A stretch of 64,000 nt of DNA, taken from DATBLE01 sp963775695 (lineage in GTDB: Bacteria; Actinomycetota; Thermoleophilia; Gaiellales; Gaiellaceae). The position numbers were made by a program, and so were the translations under genes. Shown in pieces: positions 23,901 to 33,160 of this stretch; position 1 is the first letter of the stretch, and each line of letters begins with the position of its first letter. Under the pieces are notes generated by a model that made no database searches, was not told where the DNA came from, and was given only the letters and a program-made list of their open reading frames with translations. Where the stretch lies: the NCBI GenBank assembly GCA_963775695.1, contig CAVZJU010000012.1, positions 124,001 through 188,000 of the forward strand, written 5' to 3'.

Positions 23901-24779
23901 CTACAGCGTCCGCCAGTGACGGGCGATTTCCGCCCGCGTCGTCACCCACACGTCCTCGCGTGAGCGGACGTGGGCGAGAAAGCGGTCCAGCGCCCTCGCC
24001 CGGCCGGGCCGACCGACGATCCGGCAGTGCAGGCCGACGTTCATCATCCGGCCGCCCTCGTCGTAGAGCTGCTCGAACGTGTCGAGCAGGTAGGTGTAGA
24101 AGTCGTCGCCGGTCGCGAAGCCGTTCGGGATCAGGAACTTCATGTCGTTCACGTCGAGCGTGTACGGGATCACCAGGTGGCGCCGGCCTGCCACCTCGAC
24201 CCAGTACGGAAGCTCGTCCGCGTAGTCGTCCGAGTCGTAGAGGAACCCGCCCTCCTCGACCACGAGCCGGCGCGTGTTCTCCGTGTCGCGCCCCGTGTAC
24301 CAGCCGACCGGCCGGGTCCCGCACGCCCGCTCGATCGCCTCGATCGCGAGGCGCATGTGCTCGCGCTCCTCGTCCTCGGAGAGGCCGGCGTAGTCGAACC
24401 AGCGCCAGCCGTGGCTCGCCACCTCCCAGCCGGCGTCGACCATCGCGCGCGCCGCGGCCGGGTTCTGCTCCAGCGCCCGGCCGACGGCGTAAACGGTCAG
24501 CGGCAGGCCGTGCGCCGTGAAGATCCGGTGGACCCGCCAGAAGCCGATCCTGCTCCCGAACTCGAACATCGACTCGGCGCTCAGGTTGCGCCGGCCAACG
24601 GTAGGCGCCGCGCCGACGACCTCCTGCAGGTACGACTCGGACTCGGCGTCACCCTCGAGCACCGAGCGCTCGCCGCCCTCCTCGTAGTTGAGCACGAAGC
24701 TGAGCGCGAGCCGTGCGCCGCCCGGCCAGTGCGGATCCGGCGGCGACTCGCCGTAGCCGACGAGGTCCCGCTCGCTCAC
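23901..24779 (-). CDS. polysaccharide-deacetylase-fold amidohydrolase (PuuE allantoinase / cyclic-imide hydrolase type)
   Basis: 292 residues of the NodB-fold branch that acts on small cyclic amides. Signature parts are LALSFVLNYEEGGERSVLEG, SRIGFWRVHRIFTAHGLPLT, EVASHGWRWFDYAGLSEDEE and RPVGWYTGR. This is the PuuE pattern (allantoinase, cyclic-imide hydrolases), not a cell-wall deacetylase. GTG start overlapping the RidA stop (GTGA). Last gene of the leftward operon that starts at 33.08 kb, where it could open or finish a ring substrate. A second, more distant member is at 39.5 kb. Confidence 0.85.
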   Translation of the reverse strand: MSERDLVGYGESPPDPHWPGGARLALSFVLNYEEGGERSVLEGDAESESYLQEVVGAAPTVGRRNLSAESMFEFGSRIGFWRVHRIFTAHGLPLTVYAVGRALEQNPAAARAMVDAGWEVASHGWRWFDYAGLSEDEEREHMRLAIEAIERACGTRPVGWYTGRDTENTRRLVVEEGGFLYDSDDYADELPYWVEVAGRRHLVIPYTLDVNDMKFLIPNGFATGDDFYTYLLDTFEQLYDEGGRMMNVGLHCRIVGRPGRARALDRFLAHVRSREDVWVTTRAEIARHWRTL

Positions 24780-25153
24780 GCTCGCCGCGCCACCGCTTCG
24801 ATCTCGATCAGCACGCCGGGCGGCAGCCCCGCCTGCACCGAGGTGCGTGCCGGATAGGGCTGTGAGAAGAACTCGACGTAGACCTCGTTGTAGGCCGGGA
24901 AGTCGCCGAGGTCGGCGAGGTACGCGTTCACCTTGACGACGTCGTCCAGCGTGCAGCCCGCCGCGGCGACGCACGTCCGGACGTTCTCGAGAGTCCGCCG
25001 CGCCTGCTCGGCGATGCCGCCCTCGACCAGGTTCCCCTCCGGGTCGTTGCCGATCTGCCCGGCCGTGTACACCGTGTCGCCCGACACCACGGCCGGCGAG
25101 TAGGGCGGCTTCGGGACCGCCAGTCCCTCAGGTTGCAGCGCTTGCCTCGGCAT
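24776..25153 (-). CDS. RidA/YjgF-family enamine/imine deaminase
   Basis: 125 residues, full-length RidA. SPAVVSGDTVYTAGQIGNDP gives the ligand loop, TLENVRTCVAAAGCTLDDVV the central helix, and PARTSVQAGLPPGVLIEIEA the arginine (near 105) that binds carboxylates. It hydrolyses reactive enamine or imine intermediates, likely one made in this pathway. The start lies inside the end of the CoA-transferase gene (26 bp overlap). Confidence 0.9.
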   Translation of the reverse strand: MPRQALQPEGLAVPKPPYSPAVVSGDTVYTAGQIGNDPEGNLVEGGIAEQARRTLENVRTCVAAAGCTLDDVVKVNAYLADLGDFPAYNEVYVEFFSQPYPARTSVQAGLPPGVLIEIEAVARRA

Positions 25154-26342
25154 CTCGATCTCCTTTCGACTCGACTCCGAACACCCCCGACCCGGCCAGG
25201 GAGCGAATCCGGTCCGGTTCGTATCCGCACACCTCGACCAGGACCTGCTCCGTGTGCTCACCCCGCGCCGGGCCCGGGCGCACAGGCGGCTCCGGTCCAG
25301 ACAGGCGCAGCGGCGACGCGACTTGCCGCACCGTGCCCAGCCGTGAGTGCTCGTACTCGACGAGCCGCGCCTCCTCGAGCGCCGCGGGCACGTCGTTCAC
25401 CGGCGAGCAGGGAACGCCCGCCCGGCCCAGCACGTCCAGCCACTCCTCGCTCGTGCGGGCGCGGAGGGCCTCGTCGAGGATCGGCGAGAGCTCTTCCCGG
25501 CGCCGATCGCGGTCGGCGAAGGTGGGGAACTTCTCGGCGAGGTCCGGTCGCTGGATGGCGCCGCAGAGCAGCGTCCAGAACTTCTCCTTCGGACAGGCAA
25601 CGACGATCCAGCCGTCCGCGGTCTCGAAGTTCTGGAACGGGACGATCGACGGGTGCGCCGAGTTGCGACGGCGCGGCGGGACGTGGCCGCGCGACGCCGC
25701 CCAGGTGCCGACGTACATCAGCTGGTGCAGGGCCGTGTCGAGCAGCGAGACGTCGCAGTCGCAACCGATACCGTCGCGGCGGGCGCGCCAGAGGCCGGCC
25801 AGCACGGCGATCGCCGACGCGTAGCCGCCGGACAGGTCGACGAGCGAGAGGCCGCTCTTGGTCGGCGGGCCGTCCGGAGCGCCGGTGAGGCTCATCCAGC
25901 CCGCGAGCCCTTGCATCATGTAGTCGTAGCCGCCCTGGGCAGCCCGCGGCCCGGTCATGCCGAAGCCCGAGAGCGAGCAGCAGACGATCCGCGGGTTGAC
26001 GTCCTTCAGGTCGTCGTAGGTCAGCCGCAGCTTCGCGGGCTGGTCGCCACGCAGGTTCGAGTAGACGACGTCGGAGCCGCGCACCAGGTCCTCGAAGACG
26101 CTGCGTGCCTCCGCATGGCGCAGGTCGAGCGAGATGCTCCGCTTGTTGCGGTTGAACGTCTCGAAGAAGAGCGAGTCCTCGCCCTCGGCGAAGGGCGGCA
26201 CATAGCGGCCGACATCGCCGCGGGACGCCGGATCCTCGATCTTGATCACGTCGGCGCCGAGGTCGGCGAGCTGGAGCGTGCCCCAGGGTCCGGCGCCGAA
26301 CTGCTCGATCGCGAGGATCCGGACGTCAGCCAGCGGCTGCAC
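25128..26342 (-). CDS. CaiB/BaiF-type class III CoA-transferase (cluster A)
   Basis: 404 residues. VRILAIEQFGAGPWGTLQLA is the N-terminal Rossmann part, DLGADVIKIEDPASRGD binds CoA, and the catalytic Asp is in DYMMQGLAGWMSLTG. It moves CoA between a donor and a carboxylic acid without free intermediates. GTG start at 26342 overlaps the upstream gene by 17 bp; a longer open frame upstream is another gene's shadow. Partner enzymes (MaoC hydratase, CoA lyase, acyl-CoA dehydrogenases) are on the divergent operon. Confidence 0.9.
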   Translation of the reverse strand: MQPLADVRILAIEQFGAGPWGTLQLADLGADVIKIEDPASRGDVGRYVPPFAEGEDSLFFETFNRNKRSISLDLRHAEARSVFEDLVRGSDVVYSNLRGDQPAKLRLTYDDLKDVNPRIVCCSLSGFGMTGPRAAQGGYDYMMQGLAGWMSLTGAPDGPPTKSGLSLVDLSGGYASAIAVLAGLWRARRDGIGCDCDVSLLDTALHQLMYVGTWAASRGHVPPRRRNSAHPSIVPFQNFETADGWIVVACPKEKFWTLLCGAIQRPDLAEKFPTFADRDRRREELSPILDEALRARTSEEWLDVLGRAGVPCSPVNDVPAALEEARLVEYEHSRLGTVRQVASPLRLSGPEPPVRPGPARGEHTEQVLVEVCGYEPDRIRSLAGSGVFGVESKGDRDAEASAAT

Positions 26343-27204
26343 GGGCCACCTCCGCCAGCCGTTCCGCGTCCTCGGGCTCGCCGAGGTTGAACACGACGTG
26401 CCGCGCACCGGCGTCCAGGTACTCCCGCACCCTTGCCACGCACTCCTCGGGCGTGCCGGCGACGCAGTAGCGGTCGACCACGTGCTCGGAGAAATCACCG
26501 GCGTACCGGCGACGCAGGTGCTCGTAGAGCCTCTTCTTGGGCCCCACGTGCGCGGGGACCGTGACCGCCGGCGTGACGTGGGGGGGCAGCTCTTCTCGCC
26601 CGCGCGCGAAGCGCGCGGGCGACACGAAGATCGGGATCCAGCCGTCCCCGAGTGTCGCCGCCCGCCTGATCGCAGCCTCCGAGCCGCCGCCGACCCAGAG
26701 CGGCGGCCCGCCCGGCTGCGCCGGGCCCGGGGCGATGTCGATCCCGTCGAACGAGAAGAACCGGCCCGAGAAGCTCGCCGGTGACGGGCCGAACAGCGCG
26801 CGCAGGGCGAGCATGGCCTCGTTCGTCCGCGCCCCCCGCTCGCGCGGGTCGACGCCGACCGCCTCGAAGTCCTTCTCCCCCTCGCCGCCGACCCCCACCC
26901 CGAGGATCAGGCGCCCTCGCGAGACGTAGTCGAGGGAGGCGAACTCCTTCGCAACGACGCTGGGATGCCGCAGCGGCAGCAGCACGATCCCGGCGCCGAG
27001 CGTGATCCGCTCCGTCACCGCCGCAAAGGTCGAGAGCGCGATGGCGACGTCCAGGATCGGGTTGCGATAGGAGAGGTGGTCACCGGCCCAGATCGAGTCG
27101 TAGCCGAGCTCCTCGGCCGCCTGCGCGAGCTCGCGGTAGCGGCCCGGATCGGGCATCCCGTCCACCTGTTGCCCGCTCCCCTGGATGCCGAAGGCGACCG
27201 TCAC
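26326..27204 (-). CDS. luciferase-like (LLM class) flavin-dependent monooxygenase
   Basis: 292 residues, F420- or FMN-dependent TIM barrel. FGIQGSGQQVDG starts strand 1, GYDSIWAGDHLSYRNPILDV gives the flavin-site motif, TLGAGIVLLPLRHPSVVAKE and LILGVGVGGEGEKDFEAVGV follow. In actinobacteria many such proteins use F420. It may oxidise a ring or a C-N bond of the pathway substrate. GTG start overlaps the GntR stop (GTGA). The gene contains a perfect 12-bp inverted repeat with loop GAA at 26596-26622. Confidence 0.85.
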   Translation of the reverse strand: MTVAFGIQGSGQQVDGMPDPGRYRELAQAAEELGYDSIWAGDHLSYRNPILDVAIALSTFAAVTERITLGAGIVLLPLRHPSVVAKEFASLDYVSRGRLILGVGVGGEGEKDFEAVGVDPRERGARTNEAMLALRALFGPSPASFSGRFFSFDGIDIAPGPAQPGGPPLWVGGGSEAAIRRAATLGDGWIPIFVSPARFARGREELPPHVTPAVTVPAHVGPKKRLYEHLRRRYAGDFSEHVVDRYCVAGTPEECVARVREYLDAGARHVVFNLGEPEDAERLAEVARAAAG

Positions 27205-27983
27205 CGCCCGACGGTCGTCCGTCCGGCCGTCCGCCACGCCTTCTCGTAGTACGGGCGCAGCCACTCGAGATGGTCGAGCATCTGCCCGCCGGCGCCCGCT
27301 TCGTCGCCGCTCTCGATCGCGGCTGCGATCCCTCGGTGGTGCTCGTTGATCGAGCGATGCCACGTGCGCCCCAGCCGGGAGCGCGAAAGGTGCGTCTGCA
27401 GCACCGCGAACACCGGCTGGGCCGCGATCGACAGAAGCGTGTTGCCGCAGGCTGCGATCACGCATGAGTGGAAGTCGCGGTTGTAGACGAACTGCTCCTT
27501 CGTGGGCAGCTGGAGCGGCCGGTCGGGGATCGCCTCGTTGAGCAGCACGACGTCCTCCTCGGTGCGGCGGCGGGCGGCCAGTCGCGCGGCCGGCACCTCG
27601 AGCAGCTCGCGCGTCTCGAGCAGCTCCTCGAGGGTCAGGTCGTCTGCGGCGGTGAGCAGGTCGATGCCCGAGCGCAGCGACTCGGACAGGTGTCCGGCGC
27701 TCGGAACGGTGACGAACGAGCCGCCGCCCGCACCCTTGGCGGTCCGAATCAGGCTCTGCGCGGTCAGCAGCCGCAGTGCTTCGCGGATGGTCGCGCGGCT
27801 GACGCCGAACTCCTCGGCCAGCACCGTCTCCTTCGGCAGGCGGGAGCCCTCCCCGCGTAGCCCTTCGAGGATCTGCTCGCGCAGCCGCATCGCGATCACC
27901 TCGTAGGCTTTCGCTACGCGCTCACCCCCCGAACTCGGCGTTGCCGGCAACGGACACCGGTGCCGAAGCCGCCGGAAGCTCAC
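27201..27983 (-). CDS. GntR-family regulator, FCD subfamily (cluster A)
   Basis: Winged helix: VIAMRLREQILEGLRGEGSR, then LAEEFGVSRATIREALRLLT. The C-terminal FCD all-helical ligand domain has RNRDF-like YNRDFHSCVIAACGNTLL and SINEHHRGIAAAIESGDEAG with metal-ligand histidines. Start uncertain: ATG 27983 lies 62 bp inside the HyuB gene; TTG 27950 or GTG 27899 are alternatives. Being inside the operon that begins at 33.08 kb, it probably autoregulates through the ATGTCTGACAT-type sites. Confidence 0.85.
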   Translation of the reverse strand: MSFRRLRHRCPLPATPSSGGERVAKAYEVIAMRLREQILEGLRGEGSRLPKETVLAEEFGVSRATIREALRLLTAQSLIRTAKGAGGGSFVTVPSAGHLSESLRSGIDLLTAADDLTLEELLETRELLEVPAARLAARRRTEEDVVLLNEAIPDRPLQLPTKEQFVYNRDFHSCVIAACGNTLLSIAAQPVFAVLQTHLSRSRLGRTWHRSINEHHRGIAAAIESGDEAGAGGQMLDHLEWLRPYYEKAWRTAGRTTVGR

Positions 27984-29829
27984 GACCCTCGTACCACGCC
28001 GTCAGCGAGCCGACCGTGCGGCTCGCCGCCAGCTCGCCGCGGAGCTTCTCGGTCGCCGCCGAGTCGATCTCCAGCGTCTGCTCGTCGGCGAACACCACGC
28101 CGTACGCGTCCCGGGCGAGCTCGATCGAGGTGAAGTCGTCGAGCACGTCCTCGCGCACGGCGGCCGGGTCGCGCTCGAGCGGGTCTCCGTAGCCGGCGGC
28201 GTTCGGCTCGCGGAACTCGATGAACTCGCCGGCGCGGAACGGAATCCCCGTCACCTTCGCCGGCAGTGCCTGCTCGTCCGGCGTGTCCGGATTCTTGCGG
28301 CACGACGCCACCAGGCCGTCCCAGCCGCCGAAGACGCCGGTGGGCGGGTCGGTCTGGCGGTCGCCCTCGCACGAGTACGTCCCGTCCACGAGGAAGCGGT
28401 TGCGGCGGATGATCCCGACGCCTCCGCGCCACTTGCCGGGCGCGGCCGGCTCGGGGCGGAGCTCGTACTGGTCGCAGCGCATCGGGAAGCGCACGTCCAG
28501 CTCCTCGATCGGGTTGTTGCGCGTGTTCGCCATCAGGTTGTCGACGGAGTCCATCGCGTCCTTGCCGAAGCGGCCGCCGTAGGAGCCCTCGTTGACCTCG
28601 AGGTAGAGCCAGTACTCGCCGACCGACTCGTCGAACCCCGCGTACGCGCAGAAGTGGATGCCGGCCGAGTTGCCGCCGGTGACCTTGTCCGGCAGCGCCT
28701 CGGCGAGCGCGAGGTTGACGTTGTCGACCACCCGCTGGGTCTGGCAGAAGCGCGAGAAGCAGGCCCGCGGGAAGTTCGGGTTGAAGATCGTCCCCTTCGG
28801 CGCGACCACCTTCACCGGCCGGAACACGCCGTCGTTCTGCGGCACGTGCTCGGGAAAGGTGGTCTCGTCGAGCAGGATCGTGCGCACCGCGTAGTAGCAC
28901 GAGACGAGCAGCGATCCCTCGTACGGGACGTTGTAGCCGGTCGGCACCTCCGGGTGCGAGCCGGTCAGGTCGATCGTGATCTCGTCACCCTCGACGACCA
29001 CGCGCGTCTCGACGCGAAGCCGCTGGTCGCGGTTCCTGGCGTCGTCGTCGAGCCAACCGACGATCGGGCCGTAGGTCCCGTCGGGGATCTTCTCGATCTC
29101 CCGGCGGAGCATGGTCTCGGAGTAGTCCATCCAGTCGTAGGCAGCGCTCATCACGACCTCCGCCCCGTAGCGCTCGACCAGGCGCAGGAAGCGCTCGCGG
29201 CCGAGGTGGCACGCGGCGAGCATCGCGTTCATGTCGCCCCGGTTCATCGTCTCGGTGCGGACGTTGTCGAAGATCATCCGGTCGAGGTCCTCGTTCAGCT
29301 CGCCGCGCCGGTACCAGCGCAGCGCGTTGTAGACCTTCGCCTCGGCGTAGACGTCGAACGCGTCGGCGTTGATCCCCGGGAACGAGCCGCCGACGTCGAG
29401 GACGTGGGCGGTGACGGCGGCGAAGCCGAGCAGCTCGCCGTCGTGGAAGATCGGCACCGCCACTGCAACGTCGGGAGAGTGCGAGGCGCCGAGGTAGGGG
29501 TGGTTGTGGACGATCACGTCGCCGTCCTCGATCTCGTCCTCCAGCCGCCAGAGGAAGCCACGGATGTACCAGGGCAGCGAGCCGATGTGCATCGGCGTCG
29601 AGTCCGACTCGCAGAGCTCGCGGCCCTCGGCGTCGAAGATGCCCGCGCCCAGGTCTTCGGACTCGCGGATGATCGACGAGTACGACATCCGGAAGAGCAC
29701 GCCCGCCATCTCCTTGGCGATCGCGTGGAAGGCGCCGCCGAGAACGCGGAGCGTGATCGGGTCGACCTCGACTCGTTTCCGGCTGGGCGGCCCGGGCTGG
29801 CGCCCGACCTCGTACTCGACGACGCTCAT
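27922..29829 (-). CDS. hyuB: hydantoinase/oxoprolinase subunit B (HyuB), cluster A
   Basis: 635 residues, the size of HyuB/N-methylhydantoinase beta. VDPITLRVLGGAFHAIAKEM, SYSSIIRESEDLGAGIFDAE, DGDVIVHNHPYLGASHSPDV and GGNSAGIHFC are typical. Together with HyuA it forms an ATP-dependent cyclic amidase for hydantoins, 5-oxoproline or related five-membered rings, or the related acetone-type carboxylase. ATG start; 88 bp separate it from HyuA, more than elsewhere in the operon. Confidence 0.9.
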   Translation of the reverse strand: MSVVEYEVGRQPGPPSRKRVEVDPITLRVLGGAFHAIAKEMAGVLFRMSYSSIIRESEDLGAGIFDAEGRELCESDSTPMHIGSLPWYIRGFLWRLEDEIEDGDVIVHNHPYLGASHSPDVAVAVPIFHDGELLGFAAVTAHVLDVGGSFPGINADAFDVYAEAKVYNALRWYRRGELNEDLDRMIFDNVRTETMNRGDMNAMLAACHLGRERFLRLVERYGAEVVMSAAYDWMDYSETMLRREIEKIPDGTYGPIVGWLDDDARNRDQRLRVETRVVVEGDEITIDLTGSHPEVPTGYNVPYEGSLLVSCYYAVRTILLDETTFPEHVPQNDGVFRPVKVVAPKGTIFNPNFPRACFSRFCQTQRVVDNVNLALAEALPDKVTGGNSAGIHFCAYAGFDESVGEYWLYLEVNEGSYGGRFGKDAMDSVDNLMANTRNNPIEELDVRFPMRCDQYELRPEPAAPGKWRGGVGIIRRNRFLVDGTYSCEGDRQTDPPTGVFGGWDGLVASCRKNPDTPDEQALPAKVTGIPFRAGEFIEFREPNAAGYGDPLERDPAAVREDVLDDFTSIELARDAYGVVFADEQTLEIDSAATEKLRGELAASRTVGSLTAWYEGRELPAASAPVSVAGNAEFGG

Positions 29830-29917
29830 GCCCCCGTCCTCCCTTCGGTCGGACGGCGGCTAGAAGTTGTCCCACGTCGCATGTGGTCTACACGGAGCCC
29901 GGCTTTTGCGGTCTGAG

Positions 29918-32035
29918 TCACGAAGCCGCCGCCTCAACCCTTCCAGCCAGCTCCAAGCGCAGCTCGGAGATGGCTATGACGATGTTCCCGAAGCGGTCGA
30001 CGTGCGCGGTCAGCCCCGGCGGGATCACGGTCGTCGAGTCGTACTGGTTGACGATCGCCGGTCCCTCGAGCCGGTTTCCCGCCTTCAGCGCCGTGCGGTC
30101 GTAGAACCGCGTCGGCACCTGCTCGAGGCTGCCGCCCACGCGGAACCAGGCGTCGCGCTCGTAGCGCAGCGCCTCGTCCGGCGACGCGTCGCCGTGCTCG
30201 ACCTCCGGCACCTTCAGCGGCGGCATCAGCCCGATTCCGCGCACGCGGACGTTCGGGATCTCGATGTCCGACTCCTCGAAGCGGCGCGAGTACTCGCGCT
30301 CGTGGATGTCGTGGAAGTCGCGACGGACCCTCTCGGTCCAGTCGTGGTCGATCGGCCCGGAGTCGACGTCCACACGGAGCTCGTAGCCCTGCCCGAGGTA
30401 CCGGCAGTCGGCGACCCGCTGGACGAGGATCTGGTCCACGGGGACGCCGTCCTCCTCCAGCTGGACCCGCGCCTGCTCCTCGAGCTCCTCGAACGCCCGC
30501 TGCAGTGCAGCCGCGTCGAGCTTCGAGAGCCGCTCGTAGACCGTGGAGACGTACTCGTAGACCATGTCGGTGGCGAGCAGGCCGAGGGCCGCGGTCACGC
30601 CCGGGTAGTTCGGGACGACCACCCAGGGCGTGCCGACCTCGAGGGCGATCTGGGCGGCGAACAGCGGCCCGGCGCCGCCCTCTGCGACCAGCGCGAAGTC
30701 GCGGGGGTCGTAGCCCTTGCGCACGGAGTTCTCCTCGATCGACTGCACCATCGAGTGCGTGAGGATCTGCACCGCGCCCATCGACGCCTCCTCGACCGAC
30801 ATGCCGAGTGCCCCGGCCGGGCCCTCCTCGAACGCCGTCCGCGCGGCGGCCGCGTCGAGGTCCATCCCGCCGCCGAGGAACGTCTCCGGCAGCAGCCAAC
30901 CGAGGTTCACCATCGCGTCGGTGGCGGTCGCCTCGGTGCCGCCGCGCCCGTAGGCGGCCGGGCCGGGGTCGGCGCCGGCCGAGCGCGGTCCCACGCGGAA
31001 GATGCCTCCTGCGTCCACGTAGGCGATCGAGCCGCCGCCCGCGCCGATCGTGTCGACGTCGACCATCGGGATCATCGCCTGGTACGGGCCGACCCTGGTG
31101 TCCAGCAGGTGCTTCATCCGTAGGCGGCCCTCCTGGGCGAGGCCGATGTCGGCCGAGGTGCCGCCCACGTCCAGTGTGATCACGTTCTCGTAGCCCGCCT
31201 GGCGCCCGGCCCAGATGCCGCCGACCACGCCGGCCACCGGCCCGGACATCAGCAGGTTCACGGGCCGCGCGATCGCGCCCTCGGCCGTGGCGACGCCGCT
31301 GGCCGAGGTCATCAGGTGCAGCCCGGTGCGGACGTCCATCGCCTCCAGTTCCTGCTCGAGCCGGCGGACGTAGCTCGACACGCGGGGACCGATGTACGCG
31401 TTCAGGCAGACGGTCGAGAAGCGCTCGTACTCGCGGTACTGGGGCAGCACCTCCGACGACACGGACAGGAACGCGTCGGGGAACTCCTCGCGGACGATCT
31501 CGGCGACGCGCGCCTCGTGCTGCGGGTTCAGGAACGAGAAGAGGAAGCAGACCGCGACGGACTCGACGCCGGCCTCCTTCAGCTTCACGACCTGCTCGCG
31601 GGTCTTCGCCTCGTCGAGCGGGACGAGCACCGTGCCGTCGCGGGTGATCCGCTCGGGCACCGTCAGCCGGTGGCGGCGGCGCACGATCGGGTAGCGCTGC
31701 CACGGCAGATCCTGGTAGTTCGAGAAGTTGAGCGGCTTCTTGTGCCGCGCGATGTGGAGGATGTCCCGGTAGCCCTCGGTGGTGATCAGCCCGACCTGGG
31801 CGCCGTTGTGCTCGATCACGATGTTGGTGGCGATGGTCGTGCCGTGGAAGACCTGCTCCAACTGCGAAGGCGCGGTACCCGCGCCTTCGCAAAGTTCGCG
31901 AATTCCTCGAACCGTCCCCTGAGACGGATCGGCCGGGGTGGTGGGGACTTTGTGGACCGTGATCGTTCCCGCGTCGTCGTCCACGTAGATCAGGTCGGTG
32001 AACGTGCCGCCGACATCGACTCCGAGTCGCTTCAT
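29918..32035 (-). CDS. hyuA: hydantoinase/oxoprolinase subunit A (HyuA), cluster A
   Basis: 705 residues. The ASKHA ATPase opening is LGVDVGGTFTDLIYVDD (about 4-20), HGTTIATNIVIEHNGAQVGL (near 73) is the second phosphate loop, and TLDVGGTSADIGLAQEG (near 285) the third. GAGGGSIAYVDAGGIFRVGP is the hydantoinase A core. It carries the ATP-dependent half of the ring-opening enzyme. ATG at 32035 has GGGAGG upstream and lies 13 bp after the oxidoreductase. A perfect 13-bp inverted repeat sits inside the gene at 31863-31891. Confidence 0.92.
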   Translation of the reverse strand: MKRLGVDVGGTFTDLIYVDDDAGTITVHKVPTTPADPSQGTVRGIRELCEGAGTAPSQLEQVFHGTTIATNIVIEHNGAQVGLITTEGYRDILHIARHKKPLNFSNYQDLPWQRYPIVRRRHRLTVPERITRDGTVLVPLDEAKTREQVVKLKEAGVESVAVCFLFSFLNPQHEARVAEIVREEFPDAFLSVSSEVLPQYREYERFSTVCLNAYIGPRVSSYVRRLEQELEAMDVRTGLHLMTSASGVATAEGAIARPVNLLMSGPVAGVVGGIWAGRQAGYENVITLDVGGTSADIGLAQEGRLRMKHLLDTRVGPYQAMIPMVDVDTIGAGGGSIAYVDAGGIFRVGPRSAGADPGPAAYGRGGTEATATDAMVNLGWLLPETFLGGGMDLDAAAARTAFEEGPAGALGMSVEEASMGAVQILTHSMVQSIEENSVRKGYDPRDFALVAEGGAGPLFAAQIALEVGTPWVVVPNYPGVTAALGLLATDMVYEYVSTVYERLSKLDAAALQRAFEELEEQARVQLEEDGVPVDQILVQRVADCRYLGQGYELRVDVDSGPIDHDWTERVRRDFHDIHEREYSRRFEESDIEIPNVRVRGIGLMPPLKVPEVEHGDASPDEALRYERDAWFRVGGSLEQVPTRFYDRTALKAGNRLEGPAIVNQYDSTTVIPPGLTAHVDRFGNIVIAISELRLELAGRVEAAAS

Positions 32036-32048
32036 CGGACCTCCCGGG

Positions 32049-33077
32049 TCAAGGCTTGAGGACGATCTTGCCGAAGTGCTCACGGCGCTCCATGGTCTCC
32101 ATCGCCTCCCGCGCCTCGTCCAGTGGGAAGGTGGTGTAGACGAGGGGCTCGATCAGCCCGCGGGCGGCGAGGTCGAGCACCTTCTCGACCTCCCACCGGT
32201 CGTAGACGAACGAGCCGATGATCTGCTTCTGGCTGCGGAAGAACGGGATGATGTCGAACGGCACGACCTCGCCCGAGTGCCCGCCGCAGATGACCAGCCG
32301 CCCGTCCTTCGCAAGCGAGTCGAGGCCCTTCTGGAAGAGCTCGCCGCCGACGTGCTCGAAGACGAGGTCCACGCCGCGGCCGTCGGTCGCCCGCATCACC
32401 TCCTCGACCACGTCCTGCGTCGCGTGGTTGATGCCGACGTCCATCCCCAGCTCGCTCGCCCGCGCCAGCTTCTGGTCGGAGCTGGCGTTCCCGATCACGA
32501 ATGCGCCCGCGAGGTGCGCGAGCTGCACCGCTGCGGAGCCGATGCCGCTGCCGACCGAGTTGATCAGGACGCGCTCTGCGGGGGCGAGCCGCCCGCGGGT
32601 GAGCAGCATGTGCCAGGCCGTCCCGAAGGCGATCTGGGTCGCGGCGGCCGCGTCGTCGCTCAGGCTCTCGGGGATCCGGATCAGGTGGCGCACCGAGCAG
32701 GCGAGCTTCTCCGCATAGCCGCCGGAGGTGGAGAAGCTGATGAACCCGGCGTCGAGGCAGAGCGACTCGCGCCCCGTCCGGCAGTAGATGCACTCGCCGC
32801 AGGTGGCCATCAGGTACGGCATCACGCGCTCGCCGACCTCCCAGCCGGTGACGCCCTCGCCGAGCGCGGTGATGCGCCCGACCACCTCGACCCCGAGCAC
32901 GAACGGCGGCTCGACCGGGAAGCGAGAGATGCCCTCGCGCACGTCGACGTCGAGGTGGTTCAGCGCGGAGGCGAGGATGTCCAGGGCGACCTCGCCCGGG
33001 CCCGGCTCCGGGTCCGGCAGCTCCCTGAGCTGCAACACGTCCGAGCCGCCGAATTCCTCGAACACGACCGCCTTCAC
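32049..33077 (-). CDS. zinc-type medium-chain alcohol dehydrogenase / quinone oxidoreductase
   Basis: 342 residues of the MDR superfamily. N-terminal GroES-like domain with the structural-zinc region CGECIYCRTGRESLCLDAGF (four Cys), nucleotide fold NSVGSGIGSAAVQLAHLAGA (near 165), and C-terminal REHFGKIVLKP. It oxidises or reduces an alcohol, aldehyde or enoyl group with NAD(P). GTG start with GGGGAGG upstream. First gene of the long leftward operon, 37 bp from its operator. Confidence 0.88.
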   Translation of the reverse strand: MKAVVFEEFGGSDVLQLRELPDPEPGPGEVALDILASALNHLDVDVREGISRFPVEPPFVLGVEVVGRITALGEGVTGWEVGERVMPYLMATCGECIYCRTGRESLCLDAGFISFSTSGGYAEKLACSVRHLIRIPESLSDDAAAATQIAFGTAWHMLLTRGRLAPAERVLINSVGSGIGSAAVQLAHLAGAFVIGNASSDQKLARASELGMDVGINHATQDVVEEVMRATDGRGVDLVFEHVGGELFQKGLDSLAKDGRLVICGGHSGEVVPFDIIPFFRSQKQIIGSFVYDRWEVEKVLDLAARGLIEPLVYTTFPLDEAREAMETMERREHFGKIVLKP

Positions 33078-33110
33078 GGACAACCTCCCCTTCGGACGAC
33101 GAGTACGGGC

Positions 33111-33139
33111 TTTATGTCTGACTTTCAGGCGCGAGTCAA
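33111..33139 (-). promoter_or_regulatory. promoter and ATGTCTGAC operator of the leftward catabolic operon
   Basis: Minus strand TTGACT (33139-33134), 17 bp, CATAAA (33116-33111). The operator-like ATGTCTGACTT (33114-33124) overlaps the -10. The same block with CAGGCGCGAGTC is found at 9.74 kb. Confidence 0.7.
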
Positions 33140-33160
33140 GGAACACCCGCCCGGGTGGGT

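Noticed and set aside
23901..24779. Cell-wall polysaccharide deacetylase
   Set aside because: No signal peptide, operon with RidA and HyuAB, and PuuE-type motifs argue for a cytosolic cyclic-amide hydrolase.
24928..25888. Arg/Pro-rich frames around the RidA and CoA-transferase genes
   Set aside because: Composition is that of a shadow frame; RidA and the CoA-transferase explain the region.
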